From positions 558,001-622,000 of the forward strand of contig NZ_JACHOU010000002.1 of the NCBI RefSeq assembly GCF_014206975.1: 64,000 bases of DNA, written 5' to 3'. The notes beneath the pieces were generated by a model, which was given only the letters and a program-made list of their open reading frames with translations, was not told the origin of the DNA and made no database searches. Position 1 is the first letter of the stretch. The number at the start of each line of letters is the position of its first letter. The translations under genes were made by a program, and so were the position numbers. Shown here one piece after another: positions 46,571 to 56,401 of this stretch. Source of the DNA: Aminobacter aganoensis. GTDB lineage: Bacteria; Pseudomonadota; Alphaproteobacteria; Rhizobiales; Rhizobiaceae.

Positions 46571-47122
46571 ATGGCAAGCGAGCCCCGCCCCTTCGTGCCT
46601 GTCCGCATCGCGGTGCTCACCGTCTCCGACACACGCACGCTGGCCGACGACAAGTCGGGCCAGACGTTGGCCGACCGCATCACTGAAACCGGCCACGTGC
46701 TCAAGGCACGCGACATCGTCACTGACGACAAGGACAAGATCCGCGAGCGCGTCACCGCCTGGTCGCTCGACCCCGAGATCGACGTCATCATCACCACCGG
46801 CGGCACCGGCTTCACCGGCCGCGACGTCACGCCCGACGCGCTGGAGCCTATCTTCGAAAAGCGCATGGACGGCTTCTCGGAGGTGTTCCACCGCATCTCC
46901 TACGACAAGATCGGGACGTCGACGATCCAGTCGCGCGCCACCGGCGGCGTGCTCAACGCCACCTTCGTCTTCGTGCTGCCGGGGTCGCCCGGCGCCTGCC
47001 GCGACGCCTGGGACGGCATCCTCAAGGCGCAGCTCGACTACCGCCACATGCCATGCAACTTCGTGGAAATCATGCCGCGGCTCGACGAACATCTCAGGCG
47101 CGGCGGCACCAAGACAGCCTGA
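46571..47122 (+). CDS. moaB: Molybdenum cofactor biosynthesis protein B
   Basis: A MogA/MoaB-fold protein of 183 residues that adenylylates molybdopterin or helps in its metalation. Family motifs are VRIAVLTVSDTRTLADDKSG, DVIITTGGTGFTGRDVTPDA and FVLPGSPGACRDAWDGIL. GGAG lies seven bases before the ATG. It starts 10 bp after ispE, so the two are cotranscribed. No other moa gene is present. Confidence 0.95.
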   Translation: MASEPRPFVPVRIAVLTVSDTRTLADDKSGQTLADRITETGHVLKARDIVTDDKDKIRERVTAWSLDPEIDVIITTGGTGFTGRDVTPDALEPIFEKRMDGFSEVFHRISYDKIGTSTIQSRATGGVLNATFVFVLPGSPGACRDAWDGILKAQLDYRHMPCNFVEIMPRLDEHLRRGGTKTA

Positions 47123-47124
47123 CG

Positions 47125-47640
47125 CTACCGCTGGGCGACGACGATCTCGGCGTCGAGCGTCTTCATCGCCAGCCCGCGGGCGATGCCTTCGGCATCGGCG
47201 CCGTTGCGCGCCTGCACCATCGCCTGCTTCCTGGTGATGATCAGCGCCTGCTCCAGTGCCCGGGGCCGTGATGTCACCCGCGCCCAGAACGGTCGGTTGC
47301 TTGCCCTCGACCGGGTGAAGCGGGCAGCCATGGACAGCCGGCTCATGTGGCGCACCGCGTCCTCGGTCCAGCCTTCGGCCAGGCGGGCGCCGGGTTCGAC
47401 CAGCAGCAGCCAGTCACTCTTGGCCTGCGCGATGCCGGCCTTGATGCCGCCGCTGGCGACATAGCCGCAGCCGGCATGCTCGGCGACATAGTGCGTCTGG
47501 TCGGTCGAGCCGAGATCGCAGACGATCACCTCGCGCACCACGCCCTCGACGGCAGCACCGACCAGCGAGGCCAGCGTGCGCGCCAGCCCCTCCTCGTCGT
47601 CCCTGGTTTCGATCAGAACGCTCAACATCCCTAGCCGCAT
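47125..47640 (-). CDS. Glycosyltransferase family 2-like protein
   Basis: A 171-residue protein resembling the N-terminal half of GT-A fold family 2 enzymes: LSVLIETRDDEEGLARTLASL, VVREVIVCDLGSTDQTHYVAEHAG and DWLLLVEPGARLAEG, where the last stands in for the DxD region but lacks the second Asp. It is short for a glycosyltransferase and the metal site is incomplete, so activity is doubtful. The start is uncertain (ATG 47640 or 47628). It is convergent with moaB, only two bases apart. Confidence 0.75.
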   Translation of the reverse strand: MRLGMLSVLIETRDDEEGLARTLASLVGAAVEGVVREVIVCDLGSTDQTHYVAEHAGCGYVASGGIKAGIAQAKSDWLLLVEPGARLAEGWTEDAVRHMSRLSMAARFTRSRASNRPFWARVTSRPRALEQALIITRKQAMVQARNGADAEGIARGLAMKTLDAEIVVAQR

Positions 47641-47775
47641 ATCCGAAAGCCGGGCCCAGCGCCAGTTTTGCCGCCGCATAGACAAAGTTCTTGCTTTGTT
47701 CTCATTCGCCGAATAGGAATAGTTTCATGCTGGACGAATCGACGGACGGCGCTTTTCCCTCCGGGAGACAGTGAA

Positions 47776-48930
47776 ATGGAACCCATTGCGTGTGCCGATA
47801 TTGCTGCCTTCAAGGGCGGCGGAGCCGGGATGGCCAATGCCATGGTCGAGGAAAGCGGCCTGCGCATCAACCATGAACGCAGGCGCGGCCGTGGCGCAGG
47901 CGTCAATCCGTCAGGGCGCTACGAGCCGGTCAGCCGCCATGTCTTCGACGACGGCTGGAGCACCATCGAAGAGCTGCCGCCGTTCAAGACTGAAGTACAG
48001 GTCGAAAAGCCGCGCACCATCATCACCCGCAACGAGTCGCCGGACATCTCCTTCGACCGCTCGATCAACCCCTATCGCGGCTGCGAACATGGCTGCGTCT
48101 ACTGCTTCGCCCGGCCGACCCACAGCTACATGGGCCTGTCGGCCGGGCTCGACTTCGAGTCCAGGCTGTTTGCCAAGCCCGACGCGGCGCGGCTGCTCGA
48201 CCGAGAGCTGTCGAAGGACGGCTACCAGCCGCGCACCATCGCCATCGGCACAAACACCGACCCCTACCAGCCGATCGAAAAGAACTGGCGCATCATGCGC
48301 GAGGTGCTCGAGGTGCTGGAGGCGCGCAACCACCCGGTCGGCATCGTCACCAAGTCGGCGATGATCGTCAGGGACATCGACATCCTCGGCCGCATGGCCG
48401 AGAAGGGTCTGGCCAAGGTGGCGCTGTCGGTGACGACGCTCGACCGCCTGCTGGCGCGCACCATGGAGCCGCGCGCCGCGACCCCGACCAAGCGGCTCGA
48501 GGCGATCCGGCAACTCTCAGATGCCGGCATCCCGGTCTCGGTGATGGTGGCGCCGATCATTCCCGGGCTCACCGACCAGGAAATCGAGCGCATCCTCGAT
48601 TCGGCGAAGGCCGCCGGTGCGACCAGCGCCGGCTACGTCATCCTGCGCCTGCCGCTCGAAGTCAGCCCGATCTTCAAGGACTGGCTGCTGCGCCATTACC
48701 CCGACAGCTATCGCCACGTGCTGTCGCTGATCCGTTCGATGCGCGACGGCAAGGACTACGATTCCGAGTGGGGCAAGCGCATGAAGGGCAAGGGCCCCTA
48801 TGCCTGGCAGATCGGCCGCCGTTTCGAGATCGCCGCCCAGCGCCTCGGCCTCAACTCGGTGCGGACGCCGCTGCGCACCGATCTGTTCGAGGCTGCCCCC
48901 AAGGACCAGCAGCAACTGATGCTGCTCTGA
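47776..48930 (+). CDS. PA0069-family radical SAM protein
   Basis: A 384-residue radical SAM enzyme. The 4Fe-4S motif is CEHGCVYC in [19 protein letters not shown], and the SPL-like region [20 protein letters not shown] is the PA0069 hallmark. The related family includes spore photoproduct lyase-like proteins, but its reaction is unknown. GGGAGA is seven bases before ATG 47776. It stands alone, divergent from the glycosyltransferase-like gene. Confidence 0.92.
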   Translation: MEPIACADIAAFKGGGAGMANAMVEESGLRINHERRRGRGAGVNPSGRYEPVSRHVFDDGWSTIEELPPFKTEVQVEKPRTIITRNESPDISFDRSINPYRGCEHGCVYCFARPTHSYMGLSAGLDFESRLFAKPDAARLLDRELSKDGYQPRTIAIGTNTDPYQPIEKNWRIMREVLEVLEARNHPVGIVTKSAMIVRDIDILGRMAEKGLAKVALSVTTLDRLLARTMEPRAATPTKRLEAIRQLSDAGIPVSVMVAPIIPGLTDQEIERILDSAKAAGATSAGYVILRLPLEVSPIFKDWLLRHYPDSYRHVLSLIRSMRDGKDYDSEWGKRMKGKGPYAWQIGRRFEIAAQRLGLNSVRTPLRTDLFEAAPKDQQQLMLL

Positions 48931-49076
48931 CCACGGCGCGGGCAGGCCATGCCCGCTGCATGAGATCCCGTCCGGCCCCTCCCCGTGGCCAGTCGACGGT
49001 GCCTTCCCGGGCCGCCGCCCCAATCGGCCGGGAAGGTCTTGCGGATAATCGGAGCCGATGCGAGCATCGCCGCACT

Positions 49077-49727
49077 ATGGCTCGCCCGCGTTCCGATTCT
49101 CCGCCCCTCTTCGAGTTCATCGACAAGCCCGACTTCGCCTTCGAAACGAAAGCGATCTCGGGAGGGTTGTGGCCATGCGCCGGTCTCGACGAGGCCGGAC
49201 GCGGACCGCTCGCCGGCCCGGTCGTGGCCGCAGCCGTCGTGCTCGATCCCGACAACATCCCCGCTGGCCTCGACGATTCCAAGCGGCTGACCGCTGCCCA
49301 GCGCGAGGCATTGTTCGATGACGTCCTGGCCAAGGCGCTGGGCGTCGCCGTTGCTTCCGTCTCGGCCGACAGCATCGACCGCAGCGACATCCGCAAGGCA
49401 AGCCTGGAAGCGATGCGCCGCGCGCTGGCGGGCCTGCCGATGACCGCGAAATCGGCCCTTGCCGACGGCCGCGACGTGCCGCCCGGTCTCGCCTGCACCT
49501 GCAAGGCGTTGGTCAAGGGCGACCAGCGTTCGCAATCCATCGCAGCCGCCTCGATCGTCGCCAAGGTGACGCGCGACCGGATGATGTCGGCCTGCGGCTC
49601 AAACGACAATCGCTACGGCTTCGAGGTGCATATGGGCTATGCCACCGCCCGCCACCGCGCAGCGATCGTCGAGCATGGCGCTGCGGTGCGCATCCATCGC
49701 GTGTCCTTCGCGCCGTTCCGGGACTGA
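49077..49727 (+). CDS. rnhB: Ribonuclease HII
   Basis: It removes RNA from RNA-DNA hybrids and misincorporated ribonucleotides. The 216-residue product has [20 protein letters not shown] with the Asp-Glu pair, [11 protein letters not shown], and [17 protein letters not shown] with the third acid nearby. ATG 49077 is chosen to give an N-terminus matching rhizobial RnhB ([16 protein letters not shown]); the frame is open upstream without homology. A terminator-like hairpin follows. Confidence 0.96.
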   Translation: MARPRSDSPPLFEFIDKPDFAFETKAISGGLWPCAGLDEAGRGPLAGPVVAAAVVLDPDNIPAGLDDSKRLTAAQREALFDDVLAKALGVAVASVSADSIDRSDIRKASLEAMRRALAGLPMTAKSALADGRDVPPGLACTCKALVKGDQRSQSIAAASIVAKVTRDRMMSACGSNDNRYGFEVHMGYATARHRAAIVEHGAAVRIHRVSFAPFRD

Positions 49728-49809
49728 CCGCACCCGCACGACACTTCGAGGCTCGCCCGCTCGACCTACCCAGATGCTTCGATCTCCCAAGGCACGTCCC
49801 GAAAACAAA

Positions 49810-49836
49810 AAAGCCGCCGGAAATTCCAGCGGCTTT
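49810..49836 (-). terminator. Intrinsic terminator of the F0 ATP synthase operon
   Basis: On the minus strand AAAGCCGC and GCGGCTTT form an 8-bp stem with an 11-base loop, followed by a run TTTTTTGTTTT (49801-49810 in reverse). It lies just after the atpF stop. On the plus strand the stem also follows rnhB, with a weaker T-rich tail, so it may act in both directions. Confidence 0.85.
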
Positions 49837-49861
49837 CTGCATTCTTTTCGGCGTGCTCGAC

Positions 49862-50341
49862 TTAGTTGAGCTTGGCCTTCAGTTCCTGAACCGAACCCTT
49901 GAACAGCTCGGCATTGGTCTTCGCGTCAGCCTTGCCGGCCAGAACCTGGCGGGCCGCTTCGACCGCGAGGTCGACTGCATTGGCGCGGACTTCGTTGATC
50001 GCCTCGCGCTCCGCCTGGCCGATCTTCTGCTCGGCAAGCGCGGTCCGGCGCGCAACGTATTCCTCGGTCTTCTTGTGCGCTTCTTCAGCAAGAATGCCTG
50101 CTTCACGCTTCGCCGATTCGACGATCTCGGAGGCTTCCTTCTCGGCTTCCTTGCGCTTGCGCTGATACTCGGCGAGCAGCTGCTGGGCTTCTTCGCGCAG
50201 CTTGCGTGCATCTTCGAGCTCGGCGCGAATGCGGTCGGCGCGGTCGTCGAGCGACTTCGACAGCATGCCCGGCACCTTCAGGTACAGGACAACCCCGACA
50301 AAAATAACGAGAGCGACTGTGGCCCAGAATGTTGCGTCCAT
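49862..50341 (-). CDS. atpF: ATP synthase F0 subunit b
   Basis: One of the two b-type subunits that form the peripheral stalk. The 159-residue product has an N-terminal membrane helix (FWATVALVIFVGVVLYLKVPG) and a long charged coiled coil. The ATG at 50341 follows the b' stop by 10 bp; the open frame to 50410 overlaps the previous gene. It is the last gene of the atpI-atpB-atpE-atpF'-atpF operon. Confidence 0.95.
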   Translation of the reverse strand: MDATFWATVALVIFVGVVLYLKVPGMLSKSLDDRADRIRAELEDARKLREEAQQLLAEYQRKRKEAEKEASEIVESAKREAGILAEEAHKKTEEYVARRTALAEQKIGQAEREAINEVRANAVDLAVEAARQVLAGKADAKTNAELFKGSVQELKAKLN

Positions 50342-50351
50342 GGCCTCTCTC

Positions 50352-50954
50352 CTACTTGCCCGCTGCCTTGACGGCAGCGGCGATGTCGGCCTTGTCGACC
50401 TTGCCCGCACCCAGAGCCTGGACGATCGCAGCTGCGGTGTCCTCGGCGATGGAGCCCACTTCCTTCATGGCGTTGGCCTTGATGGTGGCAATGCGGGTCT
50501 CGGCAGCGCTGAGCTTCTGGTCAAGCCCGGCTTCGACTTCCTTGCGCTTGGCTTCGGCTTCCGCCTTGGCTGCGTCGCGTGCGTCCTGGCCGATGGCGTT
50601 TGCCCTGGCTTTCGCCTCGGCAAGCTCCTGCTCGTATGCGGCCACGGCCGCATCCGCCTCGGACTTCATCCGGGCGGCCTGGTCGAGATCCCCGGCGATG
50701 CGATCGCGACGCACCTCGAGGATACCGCCGACACGCGGCAGCACGACGTTCTTCAGGAAAAGATAGAACAGGCCGAAAGTGATCGCGAGCCACAAGAGCT
50801 GCGACGGATAGGTCGACGAATCGAAAGGCGGAAACAATCCACCGCCGCCGCCATGCTCCGCACCCGTTTCCGTGTGCGCTGCAGTACCGGCATCGGTTTG
50901 AGCTTCCCCAGCCGCAGGCGCGACTTCCTCGGCATAACCCGGCGTGACAAACAT
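50352..50954 (-). CDS. atpG: ATP synthase F0 subunit b'
   Basis: The second peripheral stalk subunit, 200 residues. It has an N-terminal Ala/Glu/Thr-rich tail of about 50 residues, a membrane helix (LLWLAITFGLFYLFLKNVVL) and a coiled coil (EVRRDRIAGDLDQAARMKSE). Two different b subunits are typical of alphaproteobacteria. It follows atpE by 60 bp. The symbol atpG is used in some genomes for b', elsewhere atpF2. Confidence 0.94.
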   Translation of the reverse strand: MFVTPGYAEEVAPAAGEAQTDAGTAAHTETGAEHGGGGGLFPPFDSSTYPSQLLWLAITFGLFYLFLKNVVLPRVGGILEVRRDRIAGDLDQAARMKSEADAAVAAYEQELAEAKARANAIGQDARDAAKAEAEAKRKEVEAGLDQKLSAAETRIATIKANAMKEVGSIAEDTAAAIVQALGAGKVDKADIAAAVKAAGK

Positions 50955-51014
50955 CTCTTTCCCCTGTCATCTACCGGCCGCAACTTGCGGCCGGTCAACT
51001 CGCCTGCGCGGCTC

Positions 51015-51239
51015 TTATGCGAAGAGGAGCAGCAGAGCGATGAGGAGCGAGAAGATGCCGAGAGCTTCGGTCACGGCGAAGCCGAAAATCAGGCGGCCGA
51101 ACTGGCCGTCAGCTGCCGACGGGTTGCGCAGGGCGCCCGAGAGGTAGCTGCCGAAAATGGTGCCCAGGCCGATGCCCGCGCCACCCATGCCGAGGGTCGC
51201 GATGCCTGCGCCGATTGCCTTTGCTGCGTCTACTTCCAT
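51015..51239 (-). CDS. atpE: ATP synthase F0 subunit c
   Basis: The proton-carrying ring subunit, 74 residues, forming a two-helix hairpin. The Gly-rich first helix reads [20 protein letters not shown], the polar loop has RNPSA, and the proton-binding carboxylate is Glu58 in [16 protein letters not shown] 51239 begins [11 protein letters not shown] longer frame that runs to 52190 is a coincidence across atpB in another frame. Confidence 0.97.
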   Translation of the reverse strand: MEVDAAKAIGAGIATLGMGGAGIGLGTIFGSYLSGALRNPSAADGQFGRLIFGFAVTEALGIFSLLIALLLLFA

Positions 51240-51310
51240 TGTCCAACTCCTTGTGGATCGAAACTCAGTTGCGATTTCCCGACCGGCGGCGAGCCGCCGA
51301 CGATTCTTGC

Positions 51311-52060
51311 TCAGTGGCCCGGATGCAGGGCGTCGTTGAGATACATGCAGGTCAGAACCGCAAACACGTAGGCCTGCAGGAATGCGACCAGGACTTCCAG
51401 GCCGGTGATCGCGACCGTCATGAACAGCGGCAGGATCGAACCGACGACACCGACAGCGCCGAATGCGCTGAGCGAGGTGACGAACCCGGCAAAAACCTTG
51501 AGGGTGATGTGGCCGGCCAGCATGTTGGCGAACAGACGAACCGACAGGCTGATCGGACGCGACAGGAACGAGATCACTTCGATCAGCACCACCAACGGCA
51601 CCAGGATGCCCGGCACGCCCTGCGGCACGAAGAGCTTCAGGAAGCCGAAACCGTGCTTCATGAAGCCGTAGACAATGACGGTACCGATGACCAGCAGTGC
51701 CAGCGCGAAGGTGACGATGAGATGGCTGGTGACGGTGAAGAAATAAGGAAACAGGCCGATCAGGTTGGCGACGAGCACGAACATGAACAGCGAAAAGACG
51801 AGCGGAAAGAACCGCATGCCCTGCGAACCCGCGGCGTCTCTTAGCATCGAGGCGACAAATTCGTAGGACATCTCCGAAACCGACTGCATGCGGCTCGGCA
51901 CGAGGCCGCGGCTCGACGTCGTCAGGAACAGGAAGGCGCCCGCGGCGATCACGGTGGCGACCATGAAGGCGGCCGAATTGGTGAAGGAGAAGTCGAGGCC
52001 GCCGATCTCGATCGGAATCAATTTCGAGATCTGAAACTGATGAATTGGATCGTTGGCCAC
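51311..52060 (-). CDS. atpB: ATP synthase F0 subunit a
   Basis: The membrane stator that carries the proton half-channels, 249 residues with five to six helices. The essential Arg is in [16 protein letters not shown]. It opens with the usual short soluble N-terminus ([20 protein letters not shown]). It is 38 bp after atpI and 71 bp before atpE, on the same strand. Confidence 0.97.
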   Translation of the reverse strand: MANDPIHQFQISKLIPIEIGGLDFSFTNSAAFMVATVIAAGAFLFLTTSSRGLVPSRMQSVSEMSYEFVASMLRDAAGSQGMRFFPLVFSLFMFVLVANLIGLFPYFFTVTSHLIVTFALALLVIGTVIVYGFMKHGFGFLKLFVPQGVPGILVPLVVLIEVISFLSRPISLSVRLFANMLAGHITLKVFAGFVTSLSAFGAVGVVGSILPLFMTVAITGLEVLVAFLQAYVFAVLTCMYLNDALHPGH

Positions 52061-52098
52061 GTGGCCCCCCTTCGCCTAAATTGCGCCTTGCAGCGCCA

Positions 52099-52509
52099 CT
52101 ATTTCTTTTCCGGTCCGTCCGACGGCTTGCCAGACGACCTGACACCCGCCTCGGTAACCATTCCTGCCGAACGCAGGACATTGAGCACACCGGCGCCGAA
52201 GCCGAGCAGCAGAAACACGATCAGCCCCCAGGGCGACGTACCTGCCATCCGATCGATGATCCAGCCGAGGCCTACACCCACCGCGATCCCGGCGATGAAC
52301 TCGCTGGACAGCTTGAGCGCCTGGCCGTAGCCGGTCACACCACTCGACCCTGTACTCTTTTCCCCCTCGCGCTCGGCCTGGCGTCTTGTCGCAAGAGTTG
52401 CTTCAAGCTGTTGCCGGCGGCGCTCGAGTTCATCGTCGCGAATGTCGTTTTCAGCTCGATTTTCAGGCCGGTCGTTTCCAGTGTCGCCTGGCCCTGATGG
52501 CTTGGCCAT
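52099..52509 (-). CDS. atpI: ATP synthase-associated protein AtpI
   Basis: A 136-residue protein of the AtpI family, which helps to assemble the c ring or supplies Mg. The N-terminus is hydrophilic (about 60 residues). Two membrane helices follow ([20 protein letters not shown] and [20 protein letters not shown]). ATG 52509 gives [11 protein letters not shown]. It is the first gene of the F0 operon; the 240 bp upstream hold the promoter region, with an AT-rich stretch near 52616-52640. Confidence 0.92.
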   Translation of the reverse strand: MAKPSGPGDTGNDRPENRAENDIRDDELERRRQQLEATLATRRQAEREGEKSTGSSGVTGYGQALKLSSEFIAGIAVGVGLGWIIDRMAGTSPWGLIVFLLLGFGAGVLNVLRSAGMVTEAGVRSSGKPSDGPEKK

Positions 52510-52749
52510 TGCAAACTCCCGCCCGGTCCGAGCGTATCCGTTCGTCCGCTTCAAAGTCGCCGGCAACATAGTTAGAGGGCCCCGGCCCGTCAAGCCACGG
52601 GGGCGCCCATCTAACTAAGTATTTTATATAAGAAAATCATGAGGTTGGCGAAGTGCGACATCCTGCCCGCTGCTCCGTCCGGCGATCAGCGGCCGAATCC
52701 CGCGCCAATCGTCCCGCCGGCCCGACTCCACGAGCCAGGCATGAGCGCG

Positions 52750-53955
52750 TCAGCTCCAGCCGCCGCCATAGGTGCGATAGAAGATGTGCAGGCCGATCTT
52801 GGTCATCTTCTTCATGCCGCGGGCCCAGCCCGGATTGACGTAGTTGGCGTAGTAATGGGTCGACGAACCGACCTCCGGGATGAAGATCTTGCCGGCGGTG
52901 ACCGCCATGGCGACATCCTGAGCCGTCTTGTAGTGCGACGGGCTGGTGACGCGGTCCTTGATGCCGTCGCAGGCGAACGAAAACTGGCAGCGGTTGAACC
53001 AGCCGTCATTCTGGTAGACGACGCCGCAGATGCTGCCGGGATAGGCAGGGTTGCGGACGCGGTTGAGGATGACCTGGGCGACGGCCGCCTGGCCGCGCAC
53101 CGATTCGCCGCGCGCCTCGAAGTAGATGCCGTTGGCGAGGCAGGCCTGCTCGGCCTTGGAGAAGACGCTGGCCGGCAGCGGGTTCTGCAGCCACGCATGA
53201 TCGCCCTTGCCCATCGGCGGGATGAAGCGGCCGCTCGCCTCGTCCTCGTCGCGCAGCAGCGCTTCGAAGGGCGAAGCCTTGGCATAGTCGGGCTCGGCCG
53301 GGGCGTAGGCGGTGGCGAGGATGTCCGGCTTGTCGTTGTTGACCAGCGACGCCAGCATCGGCGGCACGCCGGAGGCCCTGCTCTTCGTTTCCTTGGCGTG
53401 GAAGGCGGCGGCGATCTCGACTTCCTTGCCCCGGATGTCGGGCTTGGCGAAGGTCATCTTGAGACTGCTGTCGAGCGCCGGGCGCAGCAACGAGCTGGTG
53501 CGCTCGAATACCGAACCGGCGATGAAATTCCTCGGCGGCGCGACCGGCGAGACATTGATGATGCGGCCCTTCTTGTCGACGCGGACGATGCGGTCCTCGT
53601 CGGGAAGATCGGATGCGCCGAATTTCTTGCCGCGGAACGAGACGGTGCCGACGCCGGCGATCTTGACGCCCGAGCCCGAGATCGGGCCGGTGACGATACC
53701 GTCGACGAAGGGCATTTCGGCGGCATGGACCGAGCCGGCGGCAGCTTTCTCGACGTAGGAGCTCCAGCGCGCCTTTGGACCTTCGAGGCCGGAGACAAGG
53801 CTGGTCATGTCCTGGTAGGCGGCGACGGTGGGAAAGCCGAGCCAGATTCCGAGCCCGAGGATGGCGGGCGCCAGGAACGAACGTCTTCCCTCGCGGGCAG
53901 CAGCAATTCCCTCGCGGGCAGCAGCAAACCGCCGCTTCACAACTCGTCGATGCAC
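52750..53955 (-). CDS. Cell wall hydrolase (SleB family), membrane-anchored
   Basis: A 401-residue protein. The N-terminus is basic, followed by one hydrophobic helix (FLAPAILGLGIWLGFPTVAA, about 28-47), so it is probably anchored or exported. The middle is not recognised. The C-terminal SleB domain begins near residue 270 (ACLANGIYFEARGESVRGQ) and continues AAVAQVILNRVRNPAYPG, CGVVYQNDGWFNRCQFSFAC and TSPSHYKTAQDVA. It likely cleaves peptidoglycan. GTG 53955 is preceded by GGAGAG at five-base spacing. A 21-bp tandem duplication lies in the N-terminal region. Confidence 0.9.
   Translation of the reverse strand: MHRRVVKRRFAAAREGIAAAREGRRSFLAPAILGLGIWLGFPTVAAYQDMTSLVSGLEGPKARWSSYVEKAAAGSVHAAEMPFVDGIVTGPISGSGVKIAGVGTVSFRGKKFGASDLPDEDRIVRVDKKGRIINVSPVAPPRNFIAGSVFERTSSLLRPALDSSLKMTFAKPDIRGKEVEIAAAFHAKETKSRASGVPPMLASLVNNDKPDILATAYAPAEPDYAKASPFEALLRDEDEASGRFIPPMGKGDHAWLQNPLPASVFSKAEQACLANGIYFEARGESVRGQAAVAQVILNRVRNPAYPGSICGVVYQNDGWFNRCQFSFACDGIKDRVTSPSHYKTAQDVAMAVTAGKIFIPEVGSSTHYYANYVNPGWARGMKKMTKIGLHIFYRTYGGGWS
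53886..53927. repeat. 21-bp perfect tandem duplication inside the SleB gene
   Basis: Two identical 21-bp copies at 53886-53906 and 53907-53927 (beginning TTCCCTCGCGGGCAG on the plus strand). They encode a repeated AAREGI heptapeptide just before the membrane helix and keep the frame. Confidence 0.9.
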
Positions 53956-54081
53956 GGAAACTCTCCAGGACGCAACACACCCTACTGGAGATGAAAATGA
54001 TGCATTAACCTTGATGGAGCGTTAACGGGCGCAACGGTGCCGCCATGCAAGAAGGGCCCGCGATGCGAGCCCTTCGATGCT

Positions 54082-55518
54082 TCACTTCTTCTTTTTGGCG
54101 CGCCCGGCGAACGGGTTGTCCGAGGTGCGCAGCGCCATGCGGATCGGCACGCCGGGCATGTCGAAGGCGTCGCGCAAATTGTTGACGAGATAGCGCACAT
54201 AAGACTGCGGCATCGCATCGGGGCGCGAGCAGGAGACGACGAAGCCGGGCGGCCTGGTCTTTGCCTGGGTGATGTACTTGACCTTGAGGCGGCGGCCGGC
54301 GACGGCGGGCGGCGGATGATGGGCCAGGATGCCTTCGAGCCAGCGGTTGAGCTTTCCGGTCGAGATGCGGCTGTTCCAGACGCGGTGCGTCTTCATGACC
54401 GCGTCCATCAGCTTGTCGAGCCCGCGACCGGTTTCGGCCGACATCGGCACCGCCTGCAGGCCACGCGCCTGCGGCAGCAGCCGCTCGGTCTTCTCGCGCA
54501 GTTCGGCGAGCGCTTCCTGCGGGTTGTCGATCAGGTCCCACTTGTTGAAGGCGATGACGGGTGCCCTGCCCTCGCGGATGATCAGGTCGGCGATCTGCAG
54601 GTCCTGCTTCTCGAACGGGATCGTCGCATCGAGCACGATGATGACGATCTCGGCGAAGCGGATGGCGCGCAGGCCGTCCTGCACCGAGAGCTTTTCGAGC
54701 TTTTCCTGGACCTTGGCCTTGCGGCGCATGCCGGCGGTGTCGAACAGCTTGATGCCGCGACCGCGCCAATCCCAGTCGACCGAGATCGAATCGCGGGTGA
54801 TGCCGGCTTCCGGTCCGGTCAGCAGGCGCTCTTCGCCGATCAGCGCATTGATCAGCGTCGACTTGCCGGCATTGGGCCGGCCGACGACGGCGATGCGCAG
54901 CGGCTTGGTCTCGTCGTAGGCGTGCTCGTCCTCGGCGTCGGGATCGGCGATGTCCTCGCCGATCAGCACGTCGCTTTCGGCGATGTCGTCGGCATCGTCC
55001 TCGCCGTCGGCAAAGACGCGTTCCTTGCCAAGCGCCTCGACGACGGCGTCGCGCAGGTCGGGCATGCCGAGGCCATGCTCGGCCGAAATCTGCACCGGTT
55101 CGCCGATGCCGAGTTCCCATGCCTCGAGCGCGCCGCCCTGGGCGCCGCGCGCCTCGGACTTATTGGCGACGAGCACCACCGGCTTGCCGGAGCGGCGCAC
55201 GATCTCGACGAAGGTACGGTCGTCAGGGGTCAGGCCGGCCTTGGCGTCGACCATGAAGAAGATGAGATCGGCCTCGTGGATGGCGATCTCGGTCTGAGCC
55301 CGCATGCGGCCCTGCAAGGTCGCCGCACCGGCGTCCTCGAAACCAGCGGTGTCGATGACGTCGAAGACGAGATCGTAAAGCTTGGCCGGATGGACGCGGC
55401 GGTCGCGCGTCACGCCTGGCGTGTCGTCGACAAGGGCGATCTTCTTTCCCACCAGGCGGTTGAAAAGAGTGGATTTGCCGACGTTGGGCCGGCCGATTAT
55501 CGCAATCTTGAAAGCCAT
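54082..55518 (-). CDS. der: GTPase Der (EngA), ribosome assembly
   Basis: A 50S assembly factor with two tandem G domains, 478 residues. The first has [14 protein letters not shown] near residue 9 with DTPGVTRD; the second has [14 protein letters not shown] near residue 210 with DTAGMRRK and [11 protein letters not shown]-like domain follows, and the C-terminus is basic. An acidic insert ([14 protein letters not shown]) links the G domains. It starts 10 bp after the YfgM-like gene, so they form one operon. Confidence 0.97.
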   Translation of the reverse strand: MAFKIAIIGRPNVGKSTLFNRLVGKKIALVDDTPGVTRDRRVHPAKLYDLVFDVIDTAGFEDAGAATLQGRMRAQTEIAIHEADLIFFMVDAKAGLTPDDRTFVEIVRRSGKPVVLVANKSEARGAQGGALEAWELGIGEPVQISAEHGLGMPDLRDAVVEALGKERVFADGEDDADDIAESDVLIGEDIADPDAEDEHAYDETKPLRIAVVGRPNAGKSTLINALIGEERLLTGPEAGITRDSISVDWDWRGRGIKLFDTAGMRRKAKVQEKLEKLSVQDGLRAIRFAEIVIIVLDATIPFEKQDLQIADLIIREGRAPVIAFNKWDLIDNPQEALAELREKTERLLPQARGLQAVPMSAETGRGLDKLMDAVMKTHRVWNSRISTGKLNRWLEGILAHHPPPAVAGRRLKVKYITQAKTRPPGFVVSCSRPDAMPQSYVRYLVNNLRDAFDMPGVPIRMALRTSDNPFAGRAKKKK

Positions 55519-55528
55519 CGGGCCCGCA

Positions 55529-56194
55529 TCACGACGCGTTGCCGGAACCGCGGATCAGTTCGGCCAGGAGGTTGGAGCGCTGACGCGCGTTGCGCGGGGC
55601 GCCTTCATCGGAAGCGATCTGCTCGAACAGCTTGAGCGCGTCGGCGAGCTTGCCTTCCTTCCAGGCGGAGAGGCCGAGAGCCTCGCGGGCGGAATGGCGC
55701 AGCGGATTGGTGTCGTTGGTCAGCGCCTCGACGCGGGCCGAGACGTCGGCGTAGGAGCCGTGGTCGACCAGCAGCATGGCGGCGCGCAGGCGGGCGATGT
55801 CGCAGATGACGGCAGGGATCGAGCTGTCAGCGGCGACTTCGTCGAAGCCGGCGATGGCAGCCTTGAAGTCGCCCTTGTCGGCCTGGACGGTGGCGGCACG
55901 CATGCTGGCCAGCAGCGGATAGGCGCCGTAGCCATCCTTTTCGAGCACTTCGAAGGCGGCGAGCGCCTCGTCGGCCTTGCCGGAGTTGGCGAGCGTCAGC
56001 GCCTGCGAGAACTGGTCGCCGGAGCGGTTGGCCTCGGTCTCGACCCAATATTCCCAGGCGACGAAAAGGCCCGTGCCGATCACGACCAGGATGGCAAGCA
56101 CGATGGCCAAGGGGCCAAAACGGTCCCACAGGGCCTTCGCCTGCTCCTGGCGAATTTCCTCGTTTACCTCACGAAAGAAACTGTCGTCCGACAT
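55529..56194 (-). CDS. YfgM-like tetratricopeptide membrane protein
   Basis: A 221-residue protein with one N-terminal membrane helix ([19 protein letters not shown], about 28-46) and a periplasmic TPR-like helical domain ([20 protein letters not shown]). This matches YfgM (DUF2133), an ancillary subunit of the SecYEG translocon that works with periplasmic chaperones. ATG 56194 gives [20 protein letters not shown], the usual N-terminus. der follows, as in many bacteria where yfgM and der are near each other. Confidence 0.9.
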   Translation of the reverse strand: MSDDSFFREVNEEIRQEQAKALWDRFGPLAIVLAILVVIGTGLFVAWEYWVETEANRSGDQFSQALTLANSGKADEALAAFEVLEKDGYGAYPLLASMRAATVQADKGDFKAAIAGFDEVAADSSIPAVICDIARLRAAMLLVDHGSYADVSARVEALTNDTNPLRHSAREALGLSAWKEGKLADALKLFEQIASDEGAPRNARQRSNLLAELIRGSGNAS

Positions 56195-56337
56195 GCTATC
56201 CAACCACCTTTGCCCCCTCGGGGCCGTTTGAGCCTGCGTTTTAGCGGAATTTCGCCGCCATGGAAGGGGGCGGGGTGGAAATTCGGTGAAAGGCAAGAAC
56301 CTGCCTTGCCACGCCCCGTTTCCGGTCTGGCCATTGT

Positions 56338-56401
56338 CATCCTTCGACAAGCTCATCCTTCGACAAGCTCATCCTTCGACAAGCTCATCCTTCGACAAGC
56401 T
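56338..56401. repeat. Tandem repeat, 16 bp x 4
   Basis: CATCCTTCGACAAGCT occurs four times in a row without change, at 56338, 56354, 56370 and 56386. It is followed by CAGGATGAG, whose AGGATG is the inverse of CATCCT, so the last copy can fold as a hairpin. The unit matches a dispersed palindrome (CATCCTTCGACAAGCTCAGG) seen in many alphaproteobacterial genomes. Confidence 0.95.

Noticed and set aside
51015-52190. 391-codon minus-strand frame that ends as subunit c
   Set aside because: Only the last 74 codons are the atpE product; the rest is another frame of atpB.
56338-56401. CRISPR-like repeats
   Set aside because: The four 16-bp units are adjacent with no spacers, and there are no cas genes.
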